A stretch of 53,450 nt of DNA from positions 1-53,450 of the forward strand of contig DLAR01000023.1 of NCBI GenBank assembly GCA_002494015.1, written 5' to 3'. The notes below the pieces were generated by a model, which had not been told where the DNA came from, ran no database searches, and saw only the letters and a list, made by a program, of their open reading frames with translations. Below are positions 15,999-24,655 of this stretch, one piece after another. The stretch is from Porphyromonadaceae bacterium UBA7042. Its GTDB lineage: Bacteria; Bacteroidota; Bacteroidia; Bacteroidales; Muribaculaceae. The position numbers were made by a program, and so were the translations under genes. Positions within the stretch are counted from its first letter, which is position 1, and every line of letters begins with the position of its first letter.

Positions 15999-17318
15999 AT
16001 GTTTCCCATAGATAAAGAGACGCTTGAAATGACTATCGCCCGACTCGGGATTGTTGATATCTCGTCGGCAACAATACGCCAGATATGCGCCCTTGCGGCT
16101 GCTCTTGAACAAGAGGCCGGGGAAGATTTTGTGCATCTCGAAATAGGCAATCCCGGTCTTCCTGCCGAGGCTATCGGTGTCGAGGCCGAGTGTGAGGTAC
16201 TGCGACGCGGAATCGCCAACCAGTATCCCAATATAGCCGGACTCCCGGCGTTGAAGGACGCTGCCTCGGATTTCATCAAGGCATTTCTCAACATCAATAT
16301 TCCGGGACGCTGTATCGTGCCCACGGTCGGTTCCATGCAGGGGAGTTTCACGATGATGCTCCTGCTCGGCCAGCGCATCCCCGGCCGGGACACGATATTA
16401 TATATCGATCCCGGGTTCCCGGCCCAGCGTTCCCAGTCAAAGGTTCTCGGTCTCGGGTCGGCATCGTTTGACATCTACGACTATCGGGGCAAGGCCCTTG
16501 AAGGCAAGCTCGACGAGATGCTTTCAGCCGGAAACGTGACTGCCATCCTATACAGCAATCCCAATAACCCGTCGTGGATTAATTTCACCGAGGAAGAACT
16601 GGAGATTATAGGACGCATGGCTACCAAGCACGATGTCATCGTCATCGAGGACCATGCCTATCTCGGGATGGACTTCCGCACCGACTTCGGCCATCCCGGC
16701 GAGCCTCCTTATATCCCCACGGTGGCACGCTATACTGACAACTATATACTTCTTCTCTCGGCATCCAAGATTTTCAGCTATGCGGGACAGCGCATAGCTG
16801 TCGTGGCGATGGGTGAAAAGGTGTTTGATCGCGAGTATCCCTATCTCCGGTCTTTTTACGAGATGCCCACTTTCGGCGATGCATATATATTCGGGGTGCT
16901 TTACACAGCATCGTCGGGAACGGCCCACTCGGCCCAGCACGCGATGGCCGCGATGATGCGCGCCGCCGTTGACGGCCGTCTCAACTTTGTGGACAACTGC
17001 TCGGAATATGGCCGTCGCGGGGAAATTGCCCGCAGATTGTTTACTGACAACGGTTTCCATCTTATCTATTCCCATGACGGAGACTGCGAAATCAGTAATG
17101 GGTTCTTCTTTACAGTCGGTTATGGTGAAATGAAGGGCGACGAGCTCCAGAAAGAGTTGTTGCGCTACGGCATATCGTCGATACCTCTCCACTCTACCGG
17201 CAGTTGGCAGGAAGGCCTGCGCATCTGTGTGTCGATGCTTGCCGACGAGGATGACATCGACCGTCTTTCGTCGCGTCTTGCCGCTTTTGACCGGGATTTT
17301 TCAGCAAAGCGCGGTTAA
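15999..17318 (+). CDS. PLP-dependent class I/II aminotransferase
   Basis: A 439-residue fold-type I aminotransferase. Visible motifs are the AILYSNPNNPSW loop (near residue 182) that holds the substrate, VIEDHAYLGMDF (near 213) with the Asp that binds the PLP nitrogen, and LLLSASKIFSYAGQRI (near 250) with the PLP Lys. By context it probably converts aromatic or branched amino acids to the 2-keto acids used by IorAB. The substrate is inferred from neighbours, not read from residues. The 5' end lies 14 bp after the MITE's target triplet, so the original upstream spacing has been altered. Confidence 0.85.
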   Translation: MFPIDKETLEMTIARLGIVDISSATIRQICALAAALEQEAGEDFVHLEIGNPGLPAEAIGVEAECEVLRRGIANQYPNIAGLPALKDAASDFIKAFLNINIPGRCIVPTVGSMQGSFTMMLLLGQRIPGRDTILYIDPGFPAQRSQSKVLGLGSASFDIYDYRGKALEGKLDEMLSAGNVTAILYSNPNNPSWINFTEEELEIIGRMATKHDVIVIEDHAYLGMDFRTDFGHPGEPPYIPTVARYTDNYILLLSASKIFSYAGQRIAVVAMGEKVFDREYPYLRSFYEMPTFGDAYIFGVLYTASSGTAHSAQHAMAAMMRAAVDGRLNFVDNCSEYGRRGEIARRLFTDNGFHLIYSHDGDCEISNGFFFTVGYGEMKGDELQKELLRYGISSIPLHSTGSWQEGLRICVSMLADEDDIDRLSSRLAAFDRDFSAKRG

Positions 17319-17354
17319 CGCTGCTATAATCATCAATAAAAAAATTGAAAACCT

Positions 17355-18653
17355 ATGGAGTGCAAATATATGTCGGCCGCTGAAGCGGTGAAACTTGTCA
17401 AGAATGGAGATCACGTCTTTGTACAAGGCAGTTCTTCAATTCCCGAAGCTCTTGTGGCGGCCCTTGCCGACCGTGGCGACGAGCTGAGAGGGGTGATTCT
17501 ATACAATGCTTTCGCCCTCGCGCGGCGTGTTTCGCCGTTGTGTAACCCCCGTTATAAGGATTCGTTCCTGATTGACTCGTTTTTCGTATCCAATGCCGTG
17601 CGCGGCTGGGTAGGGGAGGGGTATGCCACCACTACTCCCCGTTTCCTCGGCGAGATTCCTCAACTGTTCCGTGACGGCACGATACGTCTCGATGTAGCGT
17701 TCATCAACTGCTCGTTGCCCAACGAGGATGGTTATGTGTCGTTTGGCGTGTCGGCCGACCTGACACCTTCGGCTGTAGAGTGTGCCAAAATAATTATAGC
17801 GCAGATAAATCCCCTGATGCCATTCTCCTATGGCGACGCGCTCATCCATGTGTCCCGTCTCGATGCAATGGTTGAGGTTCATGACCCGCTTGCCGAGGCT
17901 CCCTCGACACCCCCGGATGAAAATGAAGAAAAGATAGGCCGGTTCATCGCCGAGCACATCCCTGACGGTGCGACACTTCAGATCGGTGTCGGCGGCATTC
18001 CCAACGCTATTCTCCATGCCTTGCACGACCACAAGAACCTCGGACTTCACACCGAGGCTATGACCGACGGCGTTTTGCCGCTCATAAAGAACGGCGTTAT
18101 CAATAACCGTTGCAAGAAGATTGAACCGGGAAAGTCGGTTGCCTCTCTCGCCATCGGCTCCCGCGACCTGTATGACTTTATGGACTACAACAAGGACATG
18201 GTGTTCCGCGACGTGGCGTGGGTCAACGACCCGTTCATTATCGCGCAGAATCCCAAGGTAGTTTCGGTAAACTCATGTCTCGAAATTGACCTGACCGGGC
18301 AGATTTGCGCCGACTCCATCGGCACCCGCATCTATTCGGGCGTAGGAGGGCAGCATGACTTTGTTTATGGCTCGTCGCGCAGCGAAGGTGGCCAGTCGTT
18401 CCTTGCCATGCTCTCGACAACCTCTAAGGGACAGAATAAAATCAAGCCGGTACTGACCCCCGGCGCCGGTGTTGTTACCACCCGCTTTCAGACCAACTGG
18501 GTCGTGACCGAGTATGGCGCGGTAAACCTCCGTGGTAAAAACCTCCTTGAGCGAGCCCGCCTGCTCATCTCGATTGCAGCTCCGCAATTCCGCGAGGAAC
18601 TTGACCGCGAAGCCTATAACCGCCTTGGCTATGCCTATCTGAGGTGGAAATAA
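17355..18653 (+). CDS. Acetyl-CoA hydrolase/transferase family (4-hydroxybutyrate CoA-transferase-like)
   Basis: A 432-residue family I CoA-transferase. It shows LQIGVGGIPNAILHAL near residue 204, the catalytic Glu in LGLHTEAMTDG near 228, and the C-terminal GVGGQHDFVYG near 337 followed by VTEYGAVNLRG. It moves CoA between acyl groups and acetate or similar acids. As the last gene of the IorAB cluster, it could release aryl or branched acids from the acyl-CoA formed by IorAB while conserving the thioester. It ends at a bidirectional hairpin shared with the convergent glycosyltransferase gene. Confidence 0.88.
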   Translation: MECKYMSAAEAVKLVKNGDHVFVQGSSSIPEALVAALADRGDELRGVILYNAFALARRVSPLCNPRYKDSFLIDSFFVSNAVRGWVGEGYATTTPRFLGEIPQLFRDGTIRLDVAFINCSLPNEDGYVSFGVSADLTPSAVECAKIIIAQINPLMPFSYGDALIHVSRLDAMVEVHDPLAEAPSTPPDENEEKIGRFIAEHIPDGATLQIGVGGIPNAILHALHDHKNLGLHTEAMTDGVLPLIKNGVINNRCKKIEPGKSVASLAIGSRDLYDFMDYNKDMVFRDVAWVNDPFIIAQNPKVVSVNSCLEIDLTGQICADSIGTRIYSGVGGQHDFVYGSSRSEGGQSFLAMLSTTSKGQNKIKPVLTPGAGVVTTRFQTNWVVTEYGAVNLRGKNLLERARLLISIAAPQFREELDREAYNRLGYAYLRWK

Positions 18654-18682
18654 GAAATCCGGTGATTTGACCTGAAATATTT

Positions 18683-18714
18683 TTCGACCGTATATAAAAT
18701 TATATGCGGTCGAA
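18683..18714. terminator. Bidirectional hairpin between convergent genes
   Basis: 15-bp arms TTCGACCGTATATAA (18683-18697) and complement (18700-18714, one mismatch), with T-rich flanks on each strand. The right arm encodes the last codons of the glycosyltransferase gene. Confidence 0.7.
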
Positions 18715-19707
18715 TGTTTTATGCCCTTTTAGATAATAGGATGTCAGGATATTGGGACGGTCTTTCAGCAGATTTACCTCGGGAGATGCCTCAGAGGAGT
18801 ACTCGGAAATCATGCGGCGGTAATCGCGGTGGGCGCGCAGGATTGCCGATGCGTTTTTGAAATCAAGAGTCATCATAAACTTGCACCATGCCACTGTGTC
18901 GAGAAGCCGCCGCTTTATCAGGGACCATTTGCGATCTCGTGCCGGGAGGTTCTTGTAGAGCATGAGCAGGTTGTTGCGGAAATTGAGATAGGTCTTGCGG
19001 GGGTCTGACGCAGGCAGGCTGCCGCCGCCGAGATGGTAGACTTTCGCCTCAGGAACGGCCCACACTTCGCGGTCGGCGAGATGAATGCGCCAGCACAGGT
19101 CGATTTCCTCCATGTGGGCGAAAAAACGGCTGTCGAGACCGCCGACTTTCTCATATAGCGCACTATCCACCATAAGGCATGCCCCCGTGGCCCAAAATAC
19201 AGGCATAGGGTCATCGTATTGCCCGTTATCTGTTTCAAGGGTGGAGAAAATGCGCCCCCGGCAGTAGGGGAAACCGTTGCGGTCGATGAATCCCCCGGCG
19301 GCCCCGGCATATTCAAACGTGTCGGGAGAGCGCAATGACAGGATTTTGGGCTGTACCGCTCCCGCTTCAGGGTGGGACGACATGAATTCATACAGCGGGG
19401 TGAGCCAGTCGGATTTCACCTCGACATCAGAGTTGAGCAACACGGTGTAGCGGTAGCGGGTAGCCGCGACAGCACGGTTGTAGCCGTCGGCAAATCCATA
19501 GTTCTCGCTGAATGGCAACACTTTTACAGTGTGGAACTCTTTGCGCAACAATTCCACCGAGCCGTCGGTCGAGCCGTTGTCAGCCACGATGACATCGGCA
19601 ATGTCGGCAGGAGTATGCGCGACAACCGAAGGCAGAAACTGGCGCAGAAATTTCTCGCCGTTCCAGTTGAGTATTATGACCGCTACCGGTTTAACCTTAT
19701 TTTCCAT
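18700..19707 (-). CDS. Family 2 glycosyltransferase
   Basis: A 335-residue GT-A fold enzyme with the usual start VIILNWNGEKFLRQFL, VADNGSTDGSVELL near residue 40 and an acidic SDVEV motif near 94 for metal/nucleotide-sugar binding. FFAHMEEIDLCWR near 193 is typical of rhamnosyl-type GT2 enzymes. There are no membrane helices, so it probably acts at the inner face of the membrane on surface glycans. It overlaps the acyltransferase gene upstream by 11 bp, linking it to envelope lipid or glycan synthesis. The donor sugar is unknown. Confidence 0.85.
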   Translation of the reverse strand: MENKVKPVAVIILNWNGEKFLRQFLPSVVAHTPADIADVIVADNGSTDGSVELLRKEFHTVKVLPFSENYGFADGYNRAVAATRYRYTVLLNSDVEVKSDWLTPLYEFMSSHPEAGAVQPKILSLRSPDTFEYAGAAGGFIDRNGFPYCRGRIFSTLETDNGQYDDPMPVFWATGACLMVDSALYEKVGGLDSRFFAHMEEIDLCWRIHLADREVWAVPEAKVYHLGGGSLPASDPRKTYLNFRNNLLMLYKNLPARDRKWSLIKRRLLDTVAWCKFMMTLDFKNASAILRAHRDYRRMISEYSSEASPEVNLLKDRPNILTSYYLKGHKTFDRI

Positions 19708-20608
19708 GAGTTGAATTATCGTCGGCGTGGGTCACCGGATGTTTCCATCGCTTGTGGGTCCACAGCCATATTGCCGGATTTCGCCTGATTGTCGTTTCGA
19801 GCATTCGGGCGTATGTGTCGGTTATCTCCATCGGCGGTGTCAAGGCCGCGTTTTCGGCAATGAGCCGTGTCGTGATGCGGTAGTGGCCCCGGGATGTCTT
19901 CTCCATGTCCCAGTAGACCACGGCCATTTCCATGCGGCGGGCGAGTTGTTCCGTGCCGGTGATTATTGCGGTGGGATGGTTGAGGAAGTCCACGACATGG
20001 ATAAGGTCGCCGTGACTCGGTTTTTGGTCGCTCATAAAGCCGGTGATGGAGGGCAATCCTTCCCGGCGCACCCTTATCAAGTCGCGCAGCACGCTCGACT
20101 TGGGGAAAGACCGCGGGTGAAAGCGCGACCGCAGATGGAGAAAATATTGGTCAAAAAACTTGTTGCGCAAAGGACGGTAGACTTGCGCGAATACCGCGTC
20201 AGTCTCGGGGCGGTGACGGGTCCACAGAGTGACCGACGGCGCCCACTCCCAGTTTCCGGTGTGGGAGAAATAGGCGACGATGGATTTCCCTTCATCCATC
20301 AGGCGGTCAATCAGCTCCACGTTTTCAAAGGTCATGCGCTGCTTCATCTCCTCGTCCGAGACATGTTCCAGCTTCAGCGTCTCGACCACATAGTCGGCAA
20401 AATTCCGATAAAATTGTCTGATTACTTTTCGACGCTCCTTTGCTGACATCTTAGGAAACGAGTCGGCGATGTTTCTCTCCACAGTCTTGCGGCGGTAGCG
20501 CACCATATAATATATGATGAAAAACAACACGTCGGCAATCCCGTACAGGATGCCAAACGGCAGCCGGGCAAGTCCTTTGAACAGCCAAGTGAGCGGTCGG
20601 TAAATCAT
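19697..20608 (-). CDS. LpxL/HtrB-family lipid A acyltransferase
   Basis: A 303-residue acyltransferase. The catalytic H-x4-E motif is HTGNWE near residue 116, and the family's C-terminal IWLWTHKRWKH is present. An N-terminal hydrophobic segment (FGILYGIADVLFFIIYYMVRYRR) anchors it in the inner membrane, where such enzymes add a secondary acyl chain to a Kdo-lipid A precursor. The length matches the family. It lies in a tight minus-strand run between mtaB (8-bp gap) and GT2 (overlap). Confidence 0.88.
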   Translation of the reverse strand: MIYRPLTWLFKGLARLPFGILYGIADVLFFIIYYMVRYRRKTVERNIADSFPKMSAKERRKVIRQFYRNFADYVVETLKLEHVSDEEMKQRMTFENVELIDRLMDEGKSIVAYFSHTGNWEWAPSVTLWTRHRPETDAVFAQVYRPLRNKFFDQYFLHLRSRFHPRSFPKSSVLRDLIRVRREGLPSITGFMSDQKPSHGDLIHVVDFLNHPTAIITGTEQLARRMEMAVVYWDMEKTSRGHYRITTRLIAENAALTPPMEITDTYARMLETTIRRNPAIWLWTHKRWKHPVTHADDNSTHGK

Positions 20609-20616
20609 AGCGTCAT

Positions 20617-21930
20617 TTATTGTTGGGGGTCATCGGTGACAGTCTCGGAGGTCAGTGTCACCGGGATGATGGTGTTGGCAAGGCTCGGGTCGGGCGCGAC
20701 ATTGACGCGCAGATAATTGTCGGTAAACCCGCTCATCGAGCCGTCGTGGCGTGGATGCTCGACCAGCACGGGACGCGTCGTGCCGATAAACCGCGATGTG
20801 AAGTCGGCAAGTTTGCGTTCCGAGATGCCGAGCATTATGCGCGTGCGGCGGTGTTTTTCCTCCTGCGACACAACATGCCCGATTTCGAGGGCCCGTGTGC
20901 CGGGACGTTCGCTGTAGGTAAACACATGAAGTCGTGAAATGTCGAGTGACTCGATAAATTGCAGTGACGATTCAAACCGCTCGGTAGTTTCGCCGCGTGC
21001 CCCGACGATGAGGTCCACGCCTATGAACGCATGTGGGATTACGCGGCGTATATGCTCGATTTTGTGCCGGAAAAGTGCTGTGTCATATCGCCGGCGCATC
21101 AGTTTCAACACCTCGTCGTCACCGCTTTGCAGCGGGATGTGGAAGTGGGGCATGAAACGGCGCGATGTCGCTACGAAGTCAATCAGCTCGTCGGTCAGCA
21201 GGTTGGGTTCTATCGACGAGATGCGGTATCGCTCGATACCCTCCACCTTGTCAAGTTCGCGGCACAGGTCTATAAAAGAATCTTCGCGTCCTTTCCCGAA
21301 GTCGCCTATGTTTACCCCTGTGATAACGATTTCTTTTCCGCCCTCGGCAGCGACTTCGCGCGCCTGCCCGACGAGCTCGTCAATCGAGCCTGAGCGGCTG
21401 CGTCCGCGTGCCATCGGGATGGTGCAATAGGTGCAGTAGTAGTCACATCCGTCCTGAACTTTGAGGAAATATCTCGTGCGGTCGCCGCATGAGCATGACG
21501 GACTGAATGAGCGGATGTCTCGCGTAGGGGTGACGAAACTTGTTGCCGATTCCCCTTCTTTGCGCCGGGCGACGCGCTCGATATAGTCGGCAAGTTCCAG
21601 CTTGCGGTCGGTTCCGGCGACAATCTCCACTCCGGGTATGGCCGAGACCTCGCCGGGTTTGAGCTGTGCGTAGCAGCCGGTGACGATGATTGACGCGCCG
21701 GGATACTTGCGGCTGAACGAGCGTATGGCCTGCCGGCATTTCTTGTCGGCAAGTTCGGTTACACTGCATGTATTGACAACGACAAAGTCAGGGATGTCTC
21801 CTTCCTGTACTCGCTGAATCCCGTGTTCGGCAAAAATGCGGGCCACGGTTGATGTCTCGGCAAAATTCAGCTTGCAGCCAAAAGTATGGAACAGCGCGGT
21901 GCGGTTCCCGAATGTGTCTTTATCAATCAT
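20617..21930 (-). CDS. mtaB: tRNA (N6-L-threonylcarbamoyladenosine-C2)-methylthiotransferase
   Basis: A 437-residue radical SAM methylthiotransferase. It shows the N-terminal UPF0004 domain with cluster-binding Cys (FHTFGCKLNFAE near 12, NTCSVTE near 54, TGCYAQ near 85), the radical-SAM CxxxCxxC in DGCDYYCTYCTIP near 153, and a C-terminal TRAM domain. MtaB converts t6A37 to ms2t6A37 in tRNAs reading ANN codons. The ATG at 21930 (MIDKDTFGNR) is chosen; the frame is open to 21951. It is followed by the acyltransferase gene after 8 bp. Confidence 0.9.
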   Translation of the reverse strand: MIDKDTFGNRTALFHTFGCKLNFAETSTVARIFAEHGIQRVQEGDIPDFVVVNTCSVTELADKKCRQAIRSFSRKYPGASIIVTGCYAQLKPGEVSAIPGVEIVAGTDRKLELADYIERVARRKEGESATSFVTPTRDIRSFSPSCSCGDRTRYFLKVQDGCDYYCTYCTIPMARGRSRSGSIDELVGQAREVAAEGGKEIVITGVNIGDFGKGREDSFIDLCRELDKVEGIERYRISSIEPNLLTDELIDFVATSRRFMPHFHIPLQSGDDEVLKLMRRRYDTALFRHKIEHIRRVIPHAFIGVDLIVGARGETTERFESSLQFIESLDISRLHVFTYSERPGTRALEIGHVVSQEEKHRRTRIMLGISERKLADFTSRFIGTTRPVLVEHPRHDGSMSGFTDNYLRVNVAPDPSLANTIIPVTLTSETVTDDPQQ

Positions 21931-21986
21931 AAAAAGAGGGGGGATAAACAAGGAGGCGGGAAGCGGTCAGACCTACTGAATGCCTC

Positions 21987-22748
21987 CTACCTGATCAATT
22001 CTTTCAGCTGTCGCATCAGATTCCTGTCCGATGCTATCACGCTGATGTTGCGGTTGTCGCGGAAACGGTAACTCTCGCCTCCGGCCTCGTCGAGGATAAG
22101 CAGCGCGGCTGCGACATCCCATTCATGAAGGTTCATTTCCCAATAGGCATCGGTGAATCCGGCTGCGACATAGCAGATGTCCATCGCGGCCGAGCCGAGT
22201 CGGCGCATTCCACGCACCAACGGCAACACTCTCGCCACATTGTCAAGATTGTTGTCAGGGTTGACGTCTTTGTCAACCGGGAATCCTGTCGACACCACCG
22301 CGCGGTCAAGACGGTCGTTTCCCTTGACATGTATCGGTGTGCCGTTCAGGAATGCTCCTTGTCCTTTCACGGCGGTGAACAGCTCGTCGAGGACGGGGGC
22401 ATAGACCACCCCTACAATCGGCGTGCCGTTATGCTCGATGCCGATTGATACGGCGAAGACAGGTATTCCCGCCGAGAAATTGGTAGTTCCGTCAAGCGGG
22501 TCGATAACCCAGCGATATTCGCTGTCATGATTCTCGGCACCCATTTCCTCTGACAGAATCGAGTGGGACGGGTAGAGGTGCTTGATACTCTTTACGATAA
22601 TAGCCTCTGAAGCTTTGTCGGCAGCAGTGACAATATCGGCCTCGTTGAGTTTGGAGTGGATGTCAAGACGGTCGCTGCGGAAGTAGGGGCGGATTGTCCG
22701 CCCCGCGTTCCGCGCTATGTCGATTGCGTCAAGCAACAGGTCGTCCAT
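21987..22748 (-). CDS. Inositol monophosphatase family protein
   Basis: A 253-residue Li-sensitive phosphatase superfamily member. The metal-binding motif WVIDPLDGTTNF lies near residue 79, preceded by ILSEEMGAE near 61 and followed by the C-terminal EWDVAAALLILDEAGG near 205. The length and motifs fit SuhB-like enzymes; a CysQ-type role cannot be excluded. Its ATG overlaps the TAA of the Lrp gene by one base (TAATG), so translation is probably coupled. mtaB follows. Confidence 0.85.
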   Translation of the reverse strand: MDDLLLDAIDIARNAGRTIRPYFRSDRLDIHSKLNEADIVTAADKASEAIIVKSIKHLYPSHSILSEEMGAENHDSEYRWVIDPLDGTTNFSAGIPVFAVSIGIEHNGTPIVGVVYAPVLDELFTAVKGQGAFLNGTPIHVKGNDRLDRAVVSTGFPVDKDVNPDNNLDNVARVLPLVRGMRRLGSAAMDICYVAAGFTDAYWEMNLHEWDVAAALLILDEAGGESYRFRDNRNISVIASDRNLMRQLKELIR

Positions 22749-23215
22749 TACTCAAAATTAGTATGGGTAATCGGCATGGGACGGCGGAAAATCTCCTTGA
22801 ACGAGATGAGAGTTTCAGTGCGTCCGAGACCTTGCAGACGTTCGTGGATAATATCGAGAAGGTGGCTGTTGTCGTGTGTGAAGATTTTGGCCAGAAGGTC
22901 ATATTGTCCGGTGGTAAAGTGACACTCGACGATTTCGGGGATGTCATGCAGACGGTCTACCACTTTCTGATAGCTGGTCGGGTCGTTGAGGATAAACCCG
23001 ATGTAGGCACATGTTTCATATCCGGCGGTAGAGGGGTTGATAATTGACTCAAACCCTTTTATGGCGCCGCTTGAGGTGAGTTTCTGTATGCGCTGATGAA
23101 TTGCCGCACCCGACACATTGGTTTCGCGAGCGATCTCAAGGAACGGTTTGCGGGCGTTGCCTGAAAGCATGTCCAGAATTTTAAAATCAAGACTGTCGTA
23201 TTGTTGACGTGCCAT
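22748..23215 (-). CDS. Lrp/AsnC-family transcriptional regulator
   Basis: A 155-residue protein. The N-terminal winged helix-turn-helix (LDFKILDMLSGNARKPFLEI, then ETNVSGAAIHQRIQKL) is followed by an Lrp ligand-binding RAM domain ending in a GRTETLISFKEIF-type strand. Family members sense amino acids and control amino-acid metabolism. It heads a five-gene minus-strand run and could act on distant targets. A -7 element TAAATTTG lies on the minus strand at 23305-23298 with CTTG 23 nt further up, slightly longer than the usual spacing. Confidence 0.9.
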   Translation of the reverse strand: MARQQYDSLDFKILDMLSGNARKPFLEIARETNVSGAAIHQRIQKLTSSGAIKGFESIINPSTAGYETCAYIGFILNDPTSYQKVVDRLHDIPEIVECHFTTGQYDLLAKIFTHDNSHLLDIIHERLQGLGRTETLISFKEIFRRPMPITHTNFE

Positions 23216-23389
23216 AAATTTATAATATTAATATTTTGTGATATTTATTTCTTGTTGACTGTGATTATGAAGGCCGAGAGAGGGACTAACCTGACTACAA
23301 ATTTAATGATAATATCTTGTAGTTGTGGCAAGATTAGCGGAGATAATAACATTTTTTTAGAATTTACCGCTATTTAAATGGCCTTTGGG

Positions 23390-23971
23390 TCATAGTGCGG
23401 CAAGCGTGTCGAAGAATTCTTTGCGCAAGGCCGGGTCATTCTCGAAAACACCGCCGCATTCAACCGTTGTCGTGGTCGAACATTGCTTTTCCACGCCGCG
23501 CATCTTCATGCACAGGTGCTCTCCGTTGCACACCACGATGACCCCCTTGGCTCCGAGTTTTGCCATGACGAGGCGGCAGATTTGTGCTGTCATGCGTTCC
23601 TGAACCTGAAGCCTGCGGGCATAAAAATCAACAAGACGGGCCAGTTTTGACAACCCTATTGTCTTTCCCTGCGGTATGTACCCGATTGATACTTTGCCGA
23701 AGAATGGAAGGATGTGGTGCTCGCACATTGAGTAAAACTCGATGTCCTTTACCACGACCATGCGCGACCCTTCGTGGGTGAAAATAGCATTGTTGATGAT
23801 GTGGTCGGCATCTTGGCGGTAGCCGCGGGTGACGTAGAGAAGTGCCTTTGCGGCCCGCACGGGTGTCTTGATCAGACCTTCCCGCGCCGGGTCTTCCCCC
23901 AACAGCTCGATAATGGCCTTGATGTGAGAGGCGAGAGCCTCTACCGTAGCCTGATTATTGATATTTTCCAT
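23390..23971 (-). CDS. folE: GTP cyclohydrolase I
   Basis: A 193-residue enzyme that converts GTP to dihydroneopterin triphosphate, the first step of folate/pterin synthesis. The zinc-binding residues are visible in MCEHHILPFFGK (near 90-101) and VVCNGEHLCMKMRG (near 156-169). GYIPQGKTIGLSKLARLVDFY is the expected central segment. The length is normal. It starts 4 bp after the SPOR-domain gene stop and is co-transcribed with it. Confidence 0.95.
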   Translation of the reverse strand: MENINNQATVEALASHIKAIIELLGEDPAREGLIKTPVRAAKALLYVTRGYRQDADHIINNAIFTHEGSRMVVVKDIEFYSMCEHHILPFFGKVSIGYIPQGKTIGLSKLARLVDFYARRLQVQERMTAQICRLVMAKLGAKGVIVVCNGEHLCMKMRGVEKQCSTTTTVECGGVFENDPALRKEFFDTLAAL

Positions 23972-23975
23972 AACG

Positions 23976-24464
23976 TCATTCTGTTATGTTGATGCGGTCG
24001 CGTACCACGCGTATCTCCTTGGAGTAGGCCGGGAAGGCGCGCCGCAGTTCTTCTGCGGCATCGTCGGCTTCCTGCTTGTTTCGGAAATCGCCCACTTTTA
24101 ACCTCCAGTAGGGCGACGTGTACATGACATAGGTCTTGTACTGGGGAAAACGTGCCGAGATATTGCGCGATTTGGTGCGCGCCTCACTCTTGGCGGTACG
24201 CACGTTGTTGTCAGAAAACACCTGTACGCGGTATCCCGCCATGCGTCCGTGCGACGGGCGGTTGTCGGCCGGCTTGTCGGTGACGGCGGCCGCGGCTCCC
24301 GGTTCGAGACGTTCCCCGAGCGCGGCCGGCTGGATTATTACATTTTTGCCACCGCCGGTGATATGTTCCACAATAGTGCCGTCAGGTTCAACATCGGCTT
24401 TCGCCGGAATCACAGCCGACATCATGACTGCGACAAGGGTTATGTAAATAAAACGTAATGTCAT
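23976..24464 (-). CDS. Secreted SPOR-domain protein
   Basis: A 162-residue protein with a signal peptide (MTLRFIYITLVAVMMSAVIPAKA). The C-terminal half is a SPOR domain (YRVQVFSDNNVRTAKSEA, then YWRLKVGDFRNKQEAD), which binds denuded peptidoglycan glycan strands, often at the division site. The ATG at 24464 is preferred over the in-frame GTG at 24470. The consensus-like promoter at 24489-24520 gives a short leader. It is first in a two-gene unit with folE, with no obvious functional link. Confidence 0.85.
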   Translation of the reverse strand: MTLRFIYITLVAVMMSAVIPAKADVEPDGTIVEHITGGGKNVIIQPAALGERLEPGAAAAVTDKPADNRPSHGRMAGYRVQVFSDNNVRTAKSEARTKSRNISARFPQYKTYVMYTSPYWRLKVGDFRNKQEADDAAEELRRAFPAYSKEIRVVRDRINITE

Positions 24465-24488
24465 AAACACACTTTGTGATTAATTCTG

Positions 24489-24520
24489 CAAAAATACAAA
24501 AATCCCGCCAACCGAGCAAT
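24489..24520 (-). promoter_or_regulatory. Promoter of the SPOR-folE unit
   Basis: Minus-strand -33 ATTG (24520-24517), a 20-nt spacer and -7 TATTTTTG (24496-24489), followed by a leader of about 20 nt. Confidence 0.65.
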
Positions 24521-24564
24521 TTAATTTACGTTGCGCTAAAAAATTTCCGCATTATGGGATGAGG

Positions 24565-24632
24565 CACCAGCATCACCGCTGTTATGAAACACCCTCTAAG
24601 GGAGATGGCGCTTAACGGTGGTGATGCCGGTG
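24565..24632. repeat. Long inverted repeat containing a mobile-element end in its loop
   Basis: 20-bp arms at 24565-24584 and 24613-24632 pair with three mismatches (CACCAGCATCACCGC against the complement of GGTGGTGATGCCGGTG). The 28-nt loop includes AAACACCCTC|TAA, ending at 24596, which matches the element terminus at 98 (19 of 20 nt). It lies downstream of the sorting-domain protein gene and may also act as its 3' hairpin. Confidence 0.5.
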
Positions 24633-24655
24633 CCGGGAAAAGCCGGGAGAATTTG

